DNA of 64,000 nucleotides, from NCBI RefSeq assembly GCF_014649375.1, contig NZ_BMSX01000001.1, positions 434,001-498,000 of the forward strand, in the 5' to 3' direction. The first letter of the stretch is position 1; each line of letters opens with the position of its first letter. The notes under the pieces were generated by a model, which ran no database searches, was not told the origin of the DNA, and saw nothing but the letters and a program-made list of their open reading frames with translations. Positions 55,749 to 64,000 of this stretch are shown piece by piece. This DNA is from Streptomyces aurantiogriseus (GTDB lineage: Bacteria > Actinomycetota > Actinomycetes > Streptomycetales > Streptomycetaceae). The position numbers and the translations under genes were made by a program.

Positions 55749-56429
55749 TCACGTGGCGGTGTCGTCGGGCGTATCCGTCCCGGGGGCGTCCCCGGGACGG
55801 GGCAGGCCGCCCGTCGCTCCAGATGTGGTGTCCTGCTGAGCGGACCCCCCGGTGGGACCCCTCAGGTCCCGTCCGGCCCGCTCGCTCTCGATGAGCTCGT
55901 TCAGCCAGCGCACTTCGCGCTCCACGGACTCCATCCCGTGGCGCTGGAGCTCAAGCGTGTAGTCGTCGAGGCGCTCCCGGGTGCGCGCCAGGGAGGCGCG
56001 CATCTTCTCCAGGCGCTCCTCCAGCCGGCTGCGGCGGCCTTCGAGGACTCGCATACGGACGTCGCGCGAGGTCTGCCCGAAGAAGGCGAAACGAGCTGCG
56101 AAGTGCTCGTCCTCGTACGCGTCGGGCCCCGTCTGCGAGAGCAGCTCCTCGAAGTGCTCCTTACCTTCCGCCGTCAGCCGATAGACGATCTTGGCGCGGC
56201 GGCCCGTGAGAGGAGCGGTCAGGGCGTCCTCCGGACTGTTCCCCGCCTCTTCGATCAACCAGCCGTTGGCGACCAGCGTCTTGAGACAGGGGTAGAGCGT
56301 GCCGTAGCTGAACGCACGGAACACACCCAGTGACGTATTGAGTCGTTTGCGCAGCTCATAGCCGTGCATCGGGGACTCGCGGAGCAGGCCGAGTACGGCG
56401 AACTCGAGGATCCCGGAACGCCGGCTCAT
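55749..56429 (-). CDS. PadR-family transcriptional regulator
   Basis: 226 residues from ATG 56429, with GAGGAGG upstream. Winged helix (1-85): [24 protein letters not shown], then [20 protein letters not shown] coiled C-terminal dimer region (95-185) follows, with a disordered tail. PadR proteins usually bind palindromes of the ATGTAT-type, and one such perfect palindrome lies 62 bases upstream. Autoregulation and control of ino1 are inferred. Confidence 0.9.
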   Translation of the reverse strand: MSRRSGILEFAVLGLLRESPMHGYELRKRLNTSLGVFRAFSYGTLYPCLKTLVANGWLIEEAGNSPEDALTAPLTGRRAKIVYRLTAEGKEHFEELLSQTGPDAYEDEHFAARFAFFGQTSRDVRMRVLEGRRSRLEERLEKMRASLARTRERLDDYTLELQRHGMESVEREVRWLNELIESERAGRDLRGPTGGSAQQDTTSGATGGLPRPGDAPGTDTPDDTAT

Positions 56430-56490
56430 AGATCGCCTCCTCTCTGCCACGACCCGTGGTGACGGGTGCCCTGACGGTTGTATGTCGCGC

Positions 56491-56513
56491 TGATGTATCG
56501 ACTCGATACATCA
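56491..56513. promoter_or_regulatory. Perfect 23-bp palindrome, probable PadR operator
   Basis: TGATGTATCGA, a central C, then the exact complement TCGATACATCA. ATGTAT-type half-sites are typical of PadR regulators. Centred about 73 bases upstream of the PadR start codon. Confidence 0.7.
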
Positions 56514-56555
56514 CGACGATAGAACGGCCTTCCGGGCGGAACAAGAGCGGGCATG

Positions 56556-56569
56556 GTGAACGGGATCAC
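56556..56569. promoter_or_regulatory. CRP-like palindrome GTGA-N6-TCAC between padR and the PBP gene
   Basis: GTGAACGGGATCAC, exact half-sites. It lies 86 bases upstream of the TAGTCT box that probably starts the PBP leader. Confidence 0.35.
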
Positions 56570-56654
56570 ATCACCGATTCATCACAAGCGATTTGTCAGG
56601 TTTGGGGTGAACTTCGGAGCTCGGTGGGTTTTGGCGGTGCGTAGTCTGTGCGCC

Positions 56655-56807
56655 ATGCAGACCACCGGGACTCGCGTGACGCCGGGGGGCGTCGAGGTCC
56701 CCGGTTCCGTACGGGTGAATGCGCGACCGACCGCATCCGTACTTCGGGGGGATAGGAAACCAGCCGCCGTTTCCAGGCGCGCACGGATGCGCCTGCCCGA
56801 GGAGTAG
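56655..56807 (+). CDS. Possible leaderless 50-codon upstream open reading frame
   Basis: ATG at 56655, eight bases after TAGTCT (56642-56647), so a transcript would start at or very near the ATG. It reads MQTTGTRVTPGGVEVPGSVR..., with TAG at 56805, seven bases before the PBP start codon. The PBP ribosome site GAGGAG forms its last codons. It is basic and has no known family. It may be a regulatory upstream frame or a chance one. The same stretch folds into hairpins (56678-56797). Confidence 0.35.
   Translation: MQTTGTRVTPGGVEVPGSVRVNARPTASVLRGDRKPAAVSRRARMRLPEE
56678..56797 (+). other. Structured 5' leader of the PBP gene
   Basis: Four stems follow one another: GACGCC-GGGG-GGCGTC (56678-56693), a long stem joining GTACGG and ATGCG to CGCAT and CCGTAC (about 56697-56751), GGAAAC with GTTTCC (56755-56774), and CAGGCGC with GCGCCTG (about 56774-56795). 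The last ends just before the ribosome site. No known riboswitch class is recognised. Confidence 0.4.
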
Positions 56808-56814
56808 TCGTTCG

Positions 56815-59493
56815 ATGAGCGAGCACCGTCGCAAACCGCCGCAGCCGCAGGGAGGCGGACGTGCCGCGGCCCGGCGCGGCCAGTCCGGCTCGTCCTCCGG
56901 CCGCCGTGCGGCACCGCGAGGCGCCACCGGGTCTCCTTCCGACTCGTACGGGTCGGGTTTCTACGGGTTGGGAGGCGAGGAGCGGTCGCCCGGCGGCCGC
57001 GCCGAGTCCCGGCGCGCGGCACAGGGTGGCCGGCGCAGAGCGGCCGACCCGACAGGTGGCCGCCGTGGCGGCTCGTCCGGTCCCCCCGGCCGGGGCAGGG
57101 GACGCCCCGCACCCGGCGGGAAGCGCCTGATCGACTACCCGCGCGCCTACAAGGACGGCTGGCGCCGCTGGGTGCCCTCCTGGAAGCTCGTCGCCGGCCT
57201 GTTCGTCGGTTTCGTCGGCAGCCTGGTGGCCGTGGCGGGCATCGGCTACGCCATGGTGGGCGTCCCGAAGGTCGACGAGACGGCCGAGGCGCAGAACAAC
57301 GTCTACTACTGGAAGGACGGCAGCCAGATGGTTGCCACCGGTGGTGAGACGAACCGCCAGATCATCGACCTCTCCCAGATCCCCGAGGCGATGCGCAATG
57401 CAGTGATCTCCCAGGAGAACAAGACCTTCTACCAGGACAGCGGCATCGACCCCAAGGGCATCGCCCGCGCCGTCTTCAACATGGCCCGGGGCGGCCAGAC
57501 GCAGGGTGGCTCGACCATCACCCAGCAGTACGTCAAGAACGCCATGCTGAACGACCAGTCCCAGACGATCTCCCGGAAGTTCAAGGAGATCTTCGTCGCC
57601 ATCAAGGTGGGGGCCGAGGTCGACAAGGACGACATCATGGCCGGCTACCTGAACTCCTCGTACTACGGGCGCAACGCCTACGGGATCCAGGCCGCCGCTC
57701 GCGCGTACTTCGACAAGGACGCCATCAAGCTGAACCCGGGCGAGTGCGCCTTCCTGGCTGCCATGCTGAAGGGCCCCACGTATTACGACCCCGCGGGCGC
57801 GGTGTCCATCGACCCGTCCGCGAGGCCGGAGGACAACAGCAGGCGGGCCCTGCGCCAGATGCAGGACACGCTCAACAAAATGGTCGAGTACAAGCACCTG
57901 GACCCCGTGGAGCGGGCCAAGTACACCACGCTCCCCAAGTGGAAGAACCCGCGCTCCAACACCCAGCTGAGCGGCCAGACCGGCTATCTCGTCGACCTCG
58001 CCAACAGCTACGTGGTCACCCACAGCAAGGAAACCGGGATCACTGAGGACAAGCTGAGGCAGGGCGGCTACTCGATCTACACGACCTTCGACAAGAAGAA
58101 GGTCAACGAGCTCACCGCGGCTGTCACGAAGGTCCAGAAGGCCAACATCAAGCCCAAGGAGCGCCCCGACACGGACACGCACGTCCAGTTCGGCGGCGCG
58201 TCCGTGAACCCGGAGACCGGCGCCATCGAGGCGATCTACGGCGGTGAGGACGCGACCAAGCACTTCACCAACAATGCCGACCAGACCGGTGCCCAGGTGG
58301 GCTCGACCTTCAAGCCGTTCGTCCTCGCGGCTGCGATGACCTGGGGCGTCCGTAACCCCGAGCTGGGCTCGTCACAGGCCCAGGACGAGCGCACCATCGT
58401 CTCCCCCAAGAGCCTGTTCAGCGGTAAGAACAAGCTCAAGATCAGGGACTACGACGGGACGATCTGGAAGAACGAGAAGGGCGAGGAGTGGCTGCAGACC
58501 AATGACGGCCAGGCCTCCTACGGCAGTCCGCCCAACTTCAAGATCGACCTGCGGGAGGCGATGCGCGAGTCGGTGAACTCCGCCTTCGTGCAGCTCGGCA
58601 TGGACGTCGGCCTGGACAAGGTGAGGGAAGCCGCCGTCAACGCCGGGGTGAAGGACAGCACTCTCGCCGGTACCACCTTCCCGTCGTTCTCGATCGGCAT
58701 CTCCGACCCGAGCGCGATCCGGATGGCGGGTGCCTACGCCACCTTCGCGGCCAGCGGCAAGCAGCGGGAGCCGTACTCCGTCCAGCAGGTCAAGAGCAAG
58801 GACGGCGTGATGTACACGCACAAGGCCGCGACGAAGCAGGCGTTCACCTCGAAGGTCGCCGACAACGTCACGGACGTCCTGAAGACCGTGGTCGAGAAGG
58901 GCACGGGTACCGCCGCGCAGCTGGACGGCCGTGATGTGGCCGGAAAGACCGGTACCACCGACGGCAACAAGTCGGCCTGGTTCGTCGGCTACACGCCGCA
59001 GCTGTCGACCGCGATCACCATGTTCCGGTTGGACGACGACGAGTCGAACAAGAACCGCAGCTTCCTGGAGATGTTCGGCACGGGTGGCCAGGAGAAGATC
59101 CACGGTGCCTCGTTCCCGGCGGAGATCTGGCACGACTACATGGAAGACGCGATGAAGGGCCTGCCGGTGGAGGACTTCCCGACCCCTGAGCCCATCGGTG
59201 AGGTCCTCAATGAGGACCCGCTCCCGTCTCCCACTCCGTCGGTCACCGAGAGCGAGGAGGAGAGCCCCTCGCCGTCCCCGACGCCCAGCGAGACGGTCAC
59301 CGAGCCGTCTCCCTCCCCGAGCGAGTCGTGCACCAACTTCTTCGACTGCCAGGACGCCACGGGCGGCGCGAACAGCGGGGGCGCGGACGGCGGCACGGGC
59401 GAGATCAGTCCGTCGCCGACGCCCACAGAGTCGGACGACAACAGCAACGGCAACGGCAACGGTGGAGGCTTCTTCGGAGGCGAGACCGGTTAG
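56815..59493 (+). CDS. Class A penicillin-binding protein (glycosyltransferase-transpeptidase)
   Basis: 892 residues from ATG 56815 with GAGGAG ten bases before. A basic, disordered cytoplasmic head of about 115 residues; one membrane helix (about 122-145); GT51 domain with QENKTFYQDSG (catalytic Glu), GGSTITQQYVKN and the following RKFKEI text; transpeptidase with SxxK in GSTFKPF, SxN in ESVNSAF, and KTG in AGKTGTTDG. A Ser/Pro/Glu-rich outer tail ends in Gly. Polymerises and cross-links peptidoglycan. Syntenic with ponA near ino1 in other actinobacteria. Confidence 0.95.
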   Translation: MSEHRRKPPQPQGGGRAAARRGQSGSSSGRRAAPRGATGSPSDSYGSGFYGLGGEERSPGGRAESRRAAQGGRRRAADPTGGRRGGSSGPPGRGRGRPAPGGKRLIDYPRAYKDGWRRWVPSWKLVAGLFVGFVGSLVAVAGIGYAMVGVPKVDETAEAQNNVYYWKDGSQMVATGGETNRQIIDLSQIPEAMRNAVISQENKTFYQDSGIDPKGIARAVFNMARGGQTQGGSTITQQYVKNAMLNDQSQTISRKFKEIFVAIKVGAEVDKDDIMAGYLNSSYYGRNAYGIQAAARAYFDKDAIKLNPGECAFLAAMLKGPTYYDPAGAVSIDPSARPEDNSRRALRQMQDTLNKMVEYKHLDPVERAKYTTLPKWKNPRSNTQLSGQTGYLVDLANSYVVTHSKETGITEDKLRQGGYSIYTTFDKKKVNELTAAVTKVQKANIKPKERPDTDTHVQFGGASVNPETGAIEAIYGGEDATKHFTNNADQTGAQVGSTFKPFVLAAAMTWGVRNPELGSSQAQDERTIVSPKSLFSGKNKLKIRDYDGTIWKNEKGEEWLQTNDGQASYGSPPNFKIDLREAMRESVNSAFVQLGMDVGLDKVREAAVNAGVKDSTLAGTTFPSFSIGISDPSAIRMAGAYATFAASGKQREPYSVQQVKSKDGVMYTHKAATKQAFTSKVADNVTDVLKTVVEKGTGTAAQLDGRDVAGKTGTTDGNKSAWFVGYTPQLSTAITMFRLDDDESNKNRSFLEMFGTGGQEKIHGASFPAEIWHDYMEDAMKGLPVEDFPTPEPIGEVLNEDPLPSPTPSVTESEEESPSPSPTPSETVTEPSPSPSESCTNFFDCQDATGGANSGGADGGTGEISPSPTPTESDDNSNGNGNGGGFFGGETG

Positions 59494-59515
59494 CCGCCCA
59501 TCGCCCGACACGGGT

Positions 59516-59529
59516 GTTTCACGTGAAAC
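59516..59529. promoter_or_regulatory. parS: parS site after the PBP gene, first of a pair
   Basis: Perfect GTTTCACGTGAAAC, 22 bases past the PBP stop. Confidence 0.93.
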
Positions 59530-59537
59530 ATGCGGAT

Positions 59538-59551
59538 GTTTCACGTGAAAC
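59538..59551. promoter_or_regulatory. parS: parS site after the PBP gene, second of a pair
   Basis: Perfect GTTTCACGTGAAAC, centre 22 bases (two helical turns) from the first. Its last base is the first base of the terminator stem. Confidence 0.93.
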
Positions 59552-59588
59552 GAGGGCCGTCCCACCGCACCAGGTGGGGCGGCCCTCG
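59551..59588 (+). terminator. Terminator of the PBP gene
   Basis: CGAGGGCCG-CCCACC stem with GGTGGG-CGGCCCTCG and a short loop. It starts exactly at the end of the second parS. Confidence 0.75.
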
Positions 59589-59623
59589 GCGTTTTCCTAG
59601 GTCCGTACGGCAGGATGAGGCCC

Positions 59624-61123
59624 ATGCCCAGTGCAGAATCGACGCCAGAGCGCCTCCACGAGCCGGATCCGGTACGGCCTACCAGGGACGACGAGATCGC
59701 CGCCGCCGGCAGTGAGCTCATCGGCGGTCCCCTCGGACGGCGGGCCCTGACCGGGACGTCCTGGCTGACTCCCGTACGGGTCATCGCGCTCGTGGCGATC
59801 GGGATGTTCGCCCTCGGACTGGTCCAGAAGGCGCCCTGCTACAACGGTGCCTGGTTCTTCGGCGCCAGCTCGCAGTACACGCACGCCTGTTACTCGGACA
59901 TCCCGCACCTCTACCAGGGGCGCGGGTTCGCCGATGGGCTCGTGCCGTACTTCGACAAGCTCTCCGGTGACATGGAGTACCTCGAATACCCGGTGCTCAC
60001 CGGTGTGTTCATGGAGGTCGCCAGCTGGCTGACACCGGGCAGCGGCAGCATCCAGGACCAGGAGCAGTGGTACTGGATGGTCAATGCCGGGATGCTGATG
60101 GCGTGCGCGGCCGTCATCGCCGTCTGCGTGACCCGCACGCACGCCCGGCGTCCCTGGGACGGCCTGCTGGTCGCCCTGGCGCCCGCTTTCGCGCTGACCG
60201 CCACCATCAACTGGGACTTGCTGGCGGTCGCTCTGACGGCCGCGGCGATGCTGATGTGGTCGCGGGGCCGGTCGCTCGCCTTCGGAGTCCTGCTGGGGCT
60301 CGCCACGGCCGCCAAGCTCTACCCCGTCTTCCTGCTCGGGCCGCTGTTCGTGCTGTGCTGGCGGGCCGGGAAGTGGCGGGCCTTCGTCACCGCCGTGGGC
60401 GGTGCCCTCACCGCCTGGCTGGTGGTGAACCTGCCGGTGATGCTCTTCGCCTTCGAGGGCTGGTCGAAGTTCTACACGTTCAGCCAGGAACGGGGCGTCG
60501 ACTTCGGCTCCTTCTGGCTGATCCTCGCCCAGAACTCCAGCGATCCCCTCACCACCGACAGCGTCAACACCCTGGCCACGCTCCTGGTGGTGGTGTGCTT
60601 CGTGGGTGTCGCGGGGCTGACGCTCACCGCTCCGCGCCGCCCCCGCTTCGCCCAACTCGCCTTCCTGGTGGTGGCGGCCTTCATCCTCACCAACAAGGTC
60701 TACTCGCCGCAGTACGTCCTGTGGCTGGTCCCGCTGGCGGCGCTGGCCCGGCCGAAGTGGCGTGACTTCCTGATCTGGCAGGTATGCGAGGTGGCGTACT
60801 TCCTGGGGATCTGGATGTACCTCGCGTACACCACCAGTGGAGACGCCCACAAGGGTCTGCCGACCGACGGCTATCACTGGGCCATCGGCGTCCACCTGCT
60901 GGGCACGCTGTATCTGTGCGTCATGGTCGTACGGGACATCCTGATGCCGGAACGGGACGTGGTGCGACAGGCTGGCGACGACGATCCCTCGGGCGGTGTG
61001 CTCGACGGCGCGGAGGACGTCTTCGTCCTCGGCGCGGCGGCCCATCCCCCCGAGCACGCGACGCAGTTCGACGGGCCGCAGGTGGAGTGGGGCAAGCAAG
61101 GCGCGACCGACGGTTCGCCCTGA
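59624..61123 (+). CDS. GT87-family polyprenyl-phosphate mannosyltransferase-like membrane protein
   Basis: 499 residues from ATG 59624, with AGGATGAGG before it. About 11 membrane segments. Conserved acidic/aromatic phrases of DUF2029 glycosyltransferases: YSDIPHLYQGRGF, then ATINWDLLAVAL and FGVLLGLATAAKLYPVFLLGP. Such GT-C enzymes transfer mannose from polyprenyl phosphate to lipoglycans or other wall polymers on the outer face. The exact acceptor is unknown. Equivalent to Rv0051 beside ponA in mycobacteria. Confidence 0.87.
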   Translation: MPSAESTPERLHEPDPVRPTRDDEIAAAGSELIGGPLGRRALTGTSWLTPVRVIALVAIGMFALGLVQKAPCYNGAWFFGASSQYTHACYSDIPHLYQGRGFADGLVPYFDKLSGDMEYLEYPVLTGVFMEVASWLTPGSGSIQDQEQWYWMVNAGMLMACAAVIAVCVTRTHARRPWDGLLVALAPAFALTATINWDLLAVALTAAAMLMWSRGRSLAFGVLLGLATAAKLYPVFLLGPLFVLCWRAGKWRAFVTAVGGALTAWLVVNLPVMLFAFEGWSKFYTFSQERGVDFGSFWLILAQNSSDPLTTDSVNTLATLLVVVCFVGVAGLTLTAPRRPRFAQLAFLVVAAFILTNKVYSPQYVLWLVPLAALARPKWRDFLIWQVCEVAYFLGIWMYLAYTTSGDAHKGLPTDGYHWAIGVHLLGTLYLCVMVVRDILMPERDVVRQAGDDDPSGGVLDGAEDVFVLGAAAHPPEHATQFDGPQVEWGKQGATDGSP

Positions 61124-61146
61124 GCGAACAGGGGTCTCCTCCCCCG

Positions 61147-61200
61147 GCAACGCGCAAAGGCCGTACACGGAAGTCCCCGTGTACGGCCTTTGCGCGTTGC
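61147..61200. terminator. Bidirectional terminator between GT87 and the alanine-racemase-like gene
   Basis: Perfect 24-bp stem (GCAACGCGCAAAGGCCGTAC and on) with a six-base loop. It ends two convergent genes. Confidence 0.9.
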
Positions 61201-61224
61201 TGTTGTGCTCGGGTTCGCGCCTGC

Positions 61225-62256
61225 TCAGCGGTCCACGAGCCGGTCGAACTGTGTGGTGGTGTGCCGCAGATGGGCCACCAGCTCGTCGCCGACCGTCGGC
61301 TCCGGGGCATCCGCGGGCACGAACAGGATGGACACCTGCATGTGCGGCGGCTCGGCGAACCAGCGCTGCTTGCCACCCCAGACGAACGGCGAGAGGTTCC
61401 GGTTCACCGTGGCGAGGCCGGCCCGGGCAACGCCCTTGGCACGCGGCATGACGCCGTGCAGGGCCTTGGGGGCCTCCAGGCCCACCCCGTGCGACGTACC
61501 GCCCGCCACGACCACCAGGAAGCCGTCCGAGGCCGCCTTCTGCTGCCGGTAGCCGAACCGGTCACCCTTGGCGACGCGCGTGACGTCCAGGACGGCACCG
61601 CGGTACTCGGTGGCCTCGTGGTCCCCCAGCCACAGCCGCGTGCCGATACGGGCGCGGAAGCGGGTCTGCGGGAACTGCTGCTGCAGCCGGGCGAGTTCCT
61701 CGGCCTTGAGGTGGCTGACGAACATCGTGTGCAGCGGCAGCCGGGCCGCGCGCAGCCGGTCCATCCAGCCGATGACCTCCTCGACGGCGTCGGAGCCGTC
61801 GGTGCGGTCCAGCGGCAGGTGGATGGCGAAGCCCTCCAGCCGGACGTTCTCGATGGCGGCGTGCAACTGCGGCAGGTCCTGCTCGCTGATGCCGTGCCGC
61901 TTCATCGAGGACATCACCTCGATCACCACGCGGGCGCCCACGAGGCCGTACACGCCGTCCACCGACGACACCGAGCGCACGACCCGGTCGGGCAGCGGCA
62001 CGGGCTCCTCGCCGCGCCGGTACGGCGTCAGCACCAGCAGGTCACCGCCGAAGAAGTCCTTGATGCGCGCTGCCTCGTACGTGGTGCCGACGGCGAGGAT
62101 GTCCGAGCCCAGCCGGGTGGCCTCCTCCGCCAGCCGCTCGTGCCCGAAGCCGTAGCCGTTGCCCTTGCAGACCGGGACGAGCCCGGGGAACTGCTCCTGC
62201 ACGTGCTTGTGGTGCGCCCGCCAGCGCGCGGTGTCGACGTAGAGCGTGAGCGCCAT
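61225..62256 (-). CDS. Alanine-racemase-like PLP protein
   Basis: 343 residues. The N-terminal barrel of fold-type III PLP enzymes is evident: PVCKGNGYGFG with the likely Schiff-base lysine (Lys 31), RIGTRLWLGDH and SHGVGLEAPK. A shorter C-terminal domain makes it smaller than the 370-400-residue biosynthetic Alr. It shares a locus with FemX, in the same direction, which suggests a role in supplying or modifying amino acids of the peptidoglycan stem. Whether it racemises alanine cannot be said. Confidence 0.8.
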   Translation of the reverse strand: MALTLYVDTARWRAHHKHVQEQFPGLVPVCKGNGYGFGHERLAEEATRLGSDILAVGTTYEAARIKDFFGGDLLVLTPYRRGEEPVPLPDRVVRSVSSVDGVYGLVGARVVIEVMSSMKRHGISEQDLPQLHAAIENVRLEGFAIHLPLDRTDGSDAVEEVIGWMDRLRAARLPLHTMFVSHLKAEELARLQQQFPQTRFRARIGTRLWLGDHEATEYRGAVLDVTRVAKGDRFGYRQQKAASDGFLVVVAGGTSHGVGLEAPKALHGVMPRAKGVARAGLATVNRNLSPFVWGGKQRWFAEPPHMQVSILFVPADAPEPTVGDELVAHLRHTTTQFDRLVDR

Positions 62257-62338
62257 GGCCGGACCTGGAACCTTTCTCGTGGCTGGGTGTGTCAGAGGTG
62301 GGGGAGCTGGTGACCTTGTCGAAGCGGCGAACGCGTGC

Positions 62339-63460
62339 TCAGCGGCGCGACATGTAGATGTCGAGCGCCTTGTGGAGCAGCTTGTTCAGCGGGAAGTCCC
62401 ACTCGCCGAGGTACTCGGCGGCCTGTCCGCCCGTGCCGACCTTGAACTGGATCAGGCCGAACAGGTGGTCCGACTCGTCCAGCGAGTCGGAGATGCCGCG
62501 CAGGTCGTAAACGGTCGCGCCGAGCGCGTAGGCGTCGCGCAGCATCCGCCACTGCATCGCGTTCGAGGGGCGGAACTCCCGGCCGATGTTGTCGGAGGCG
62601 CCGTAGGAGTACCAGACGTGCCCGCCGACGATCAGCATCGTCGCCGCCGACAGGTTCACTCCGTTGTGGCGGGCGAAGTACAGCCGCATGCGGTTGGGGT
62701 CCTCGGTGTTGAGGGCCGTCCACATGCGCTGGAAGTACGACAGCGGGCGCGGCCGGAAGTGATCGCGCACGGCCGTGATCTCGTACAGCCGCTGCCACTC
62801 CTCAAGGTCGTGATAACCGCCCTGGACGACCTCGACGCCGGCCTTCTCGGCCTTCTTGATGTTGCGGCGCCACAGCTGGTTGAAGTTCTTGTGGACCTCT
62901 TCAAGGGAACGGTTCGCCAGCGGTACCTGGTAGACGTAACGCGGCTGGACGTCGCCGAAGCCGGCGCCGCCGTCCTCACCCTGCTGCCAGCCCATCCGGC
63001 GCAGCTTGTCGGCCACCTCGAAGGCGCGCGGCTCGATGAAGTCGGCCTCGATGTCGCGCAGTCGCTTCACGTCCGGGTTCTGGATGCCCGCCTTGATGGA
63101 CGTGGCCTCCCAGCGCCGGATGATCACCGGCGGGCCCATCTTCACGGAGAACGCGCCCTGCTGCTTGAGGTGCGCGAGCATCGGTTCCAGCCACTCGGTC
63201 AGATTTGGCGCATACCAGTTGATGACCGGGCCCTCGGGCAGATAGGCCAAGTACCGCTTGATCTTGGGCAGTTGACGGTAGAGGACCAGGCCGACACCGA
63301 CGAGCTCGCCGGTCCTGCCGTCGAACCAGCCGAGGTTCTCCGAACGCCACTCCGCCTTGACGTCTGCCCAGGCCGGAACCTGCATGTGGCTCGCCGACGG
63401 CAGGCTCTGGATGTATGCCAGATGCTGCTCGCGACTGATCGTCCTCAGGGTCAGGCTCAT
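62339..63460 (-). CDS. femX: FemX-type lipid II aminoacyltransferase
   Basis: 373 residues from ATG 63460 with GAGGAGC upstream. Two GNAT-like lobes of the FemABX family: ISREQHLAYIQSLPSASHMQ opens, LWRRNIKKAEKAGVEVV carries the basic helix, and GANSNI-like text reads SYGASDNIGREFRPSNAM with the terminal DLRGI near residue 315. In S. coelicolor FemX attaches glycine from tRNA to lipid II, making the first residue of the interpeptide bridge. The next gene downstream is the racemase-like gene, 82 bases away. Confidence 0.9.
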   Translation of the reverse strand: MSLTLRTISREQHLAYIQSLPSASHMQVPAWADVKAEWRSENLGWFDGRTGELVGVGLVLYRQLPKIKRYLAYLPEGPVINWYAPNLTEWLEPMLAHLKQQGAFSVKMGPPVIIRRWEATSIKAGIQNPDVKRLRDIEADFIEPRAFEVADKLRRMGWQQGEDGGAGFGDVQPRYVYQVPLANRSLEEVHKNFNQLWRRNIKKAEKAGVEVVQGGYHDLEEWQRLYEITAVRDHFRPRPLSYFQRMWTALNTEDPNRMRLYFARHNGVNLSAATMLIVGGHVWYSYGASDNIGREFRPSNAMQWRMLRDAYALGATVYDLRGISDSLDESDHLFGLIQFKVGTGGQAAEYLGEWDFPLNKLLHKALDIYMSRR

Positions 63461-63669
63461 TCGGGGCGCTCCTCGGGCTGGTGTGTCCCCATGGGTACAG
63501 GGGCTCCGGCTCTCGCGCCGAAGCCTACTGCGCCTTGCGGGCGGCCCGACTGGGCGTACGGCTGCTTCGCCCCGGCCCATGGACGGCCGGAGCAGTCCGC
63601 CGGGGCGCAGCAGCCGCTACGCGTGTGGGTTGTGGACGGTGTCCGGGTGCCGGATCGCCGTCGGTCAGG

Positions 63670-63984
63670 TCACCAGAGCCCGCCGAAGAGGCCGCCGTGC
63701 GCCATGCCGAGGAAGAATCCGACGCCGGAGGCACCGAGGCCCAGGATCAGACCGAAGCGCTCACGGGTGGTCTCGGAGATCCACTGTCCGTACGCGCCGG
63801 TCCCGATCCCCGCCAGACCGGTCCAGGAACTGAGCAGATGCAGGCTGTCGAACTGCGCCGTCACGAACGACGTCACACCGAGGACCAGGGTCACCGCGAG
63901 AAGCGCGTGCTGGACGGGGTGGGGCTTGCCGTCGGTGGCGAAGAGGGAACCGATTCCGGTGTTGGGTCGCAATGCCTGTGCCAT
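63670..63984 (-). CDS. Small membrane protein of unknown function
   Basis: 104 residues from ATG with AGGAGG upstream. Three hydrophobic segments (near 27-43, 50-66 and 77-100) with ERFG in between. The start reads AQALRPNTGIGSLFATDGKPHPVQHALL. No domain is recognised. It probably belongs to the chromosome core between femX and the rpsF-ssb region usual for Streptomyces. 63461-63669 upstream of femX holds no supported gene. Confidence 0.65.
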   Translation of the reverse strand: MAQALRPNTGIGSLFATDGKPHPVQHALLAVTLVLGVTSFVTAQFDSLHLLSSWTGLAGIGTGAYGQWISETTRERFGLILGLGASGVGFFLGMAHGGLFGGLW

Positions 63985-64000
63985 AGGGCACCTCCTGCGG

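Noticed and set aside
56700..56790. A ydaO-like c-di-AMP riboswitch before the PBP gene (GGTGAAT and GGATAGG phrases)
   Set aside because: The conserved later part of that riboswitch, with its GAACCCG and CAGCT elements, is missing. Only generic hairpins remain.

Overview
The window is high-GC actinobacterial DNA whose gene order and proteins point to the origin region of a Streptomyces chromosome. The evidence is dnaA-dnaN-gnd-recF-DUF721-gyrB-gyrA on one side of a DnaA-box cluster, rpmH-rnpA-yidD-yidC-jag-rsmG-parA-parB on the other, ten perfect GTTTCACGTGAAAC parS sites, a DnaA with a very long domain II, and Streptomyces-type small families (DLW-39, LppU/SCO3897, DUF6049, DUF5324). No species can be named from the sequence alone.

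Left arm (1-6.7 kb): the first codons of a cyclophilin gene, a DUF5324 protein, parS, two strong terminators, tRNA-Ala(TGC), an XRE-type regulator, a membrane-anchored Ser/Thr kinase convergent with an exported membrane-anchored protein, the 42-codon DLW-39 gene with a perfect 22-bp palindrome in its promoter region, and a small exported protein. In actinobacteria with the ancestral order, tRNA-Ala and tRNA-Ile sit close together. Here an insertion has pushed them further apart.

Integrated element (6681-20681, about 14 kb): an actinomycete integrative and conjugative element of the pSAM2 kind in the 3' half of tRNA-Ile(GAT), bounded by a 44-bp att repeat. Its backbone runs Nudix (Pif-like), GntR repressor (KorSA-like), a small conserved protein, an SCO3933/Pra-like regulator, FtsK-type TraSA, spread proteins, RepSA-like initiator, excisionase and tyrosine integrase. 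A 9-base core, ACTCGTCTA, recurs in front of its transcription units and outlines the repressor regulon. The cargo end holds two paralogous small secreted proteins plus a decayed third copy, a small membrane protein, an IS481-family element with a 15-bp target duplication, and an ATPase/131-residue gene pair. Left of attL lies the integrase tail, arm sites and terminator of an older relative, so the locus has taken elements in tandem.

Origin and right arm (20.7-64 kb): gyrase, recF and replication genes flank oriC (about 30.95-31.55 kb). The rpmH-to-parB cluster is followed by a GNAT protein, trxA-trxB with a sequence-perfect SigR-type promoter, a SigM-type ECF sigma factor with its zinc anti-sigma partner, a pseudokinase, MurJ, DUF6049 and CCA-adding enzyme (the order seen in Mycobacterium tuberculosis Rv3907-Rv3914). 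Then come LppU/SCO3897, an MFS transporter, inositol-phosphate synthase with a PadR regulator, a class A PBP, a GT87 glycosyltransferase, an alanine-racemase-like protein and FemX. The right end is therefore a cell-wall block. Several parS sites abut or form the centre of terminator-like palindromes.
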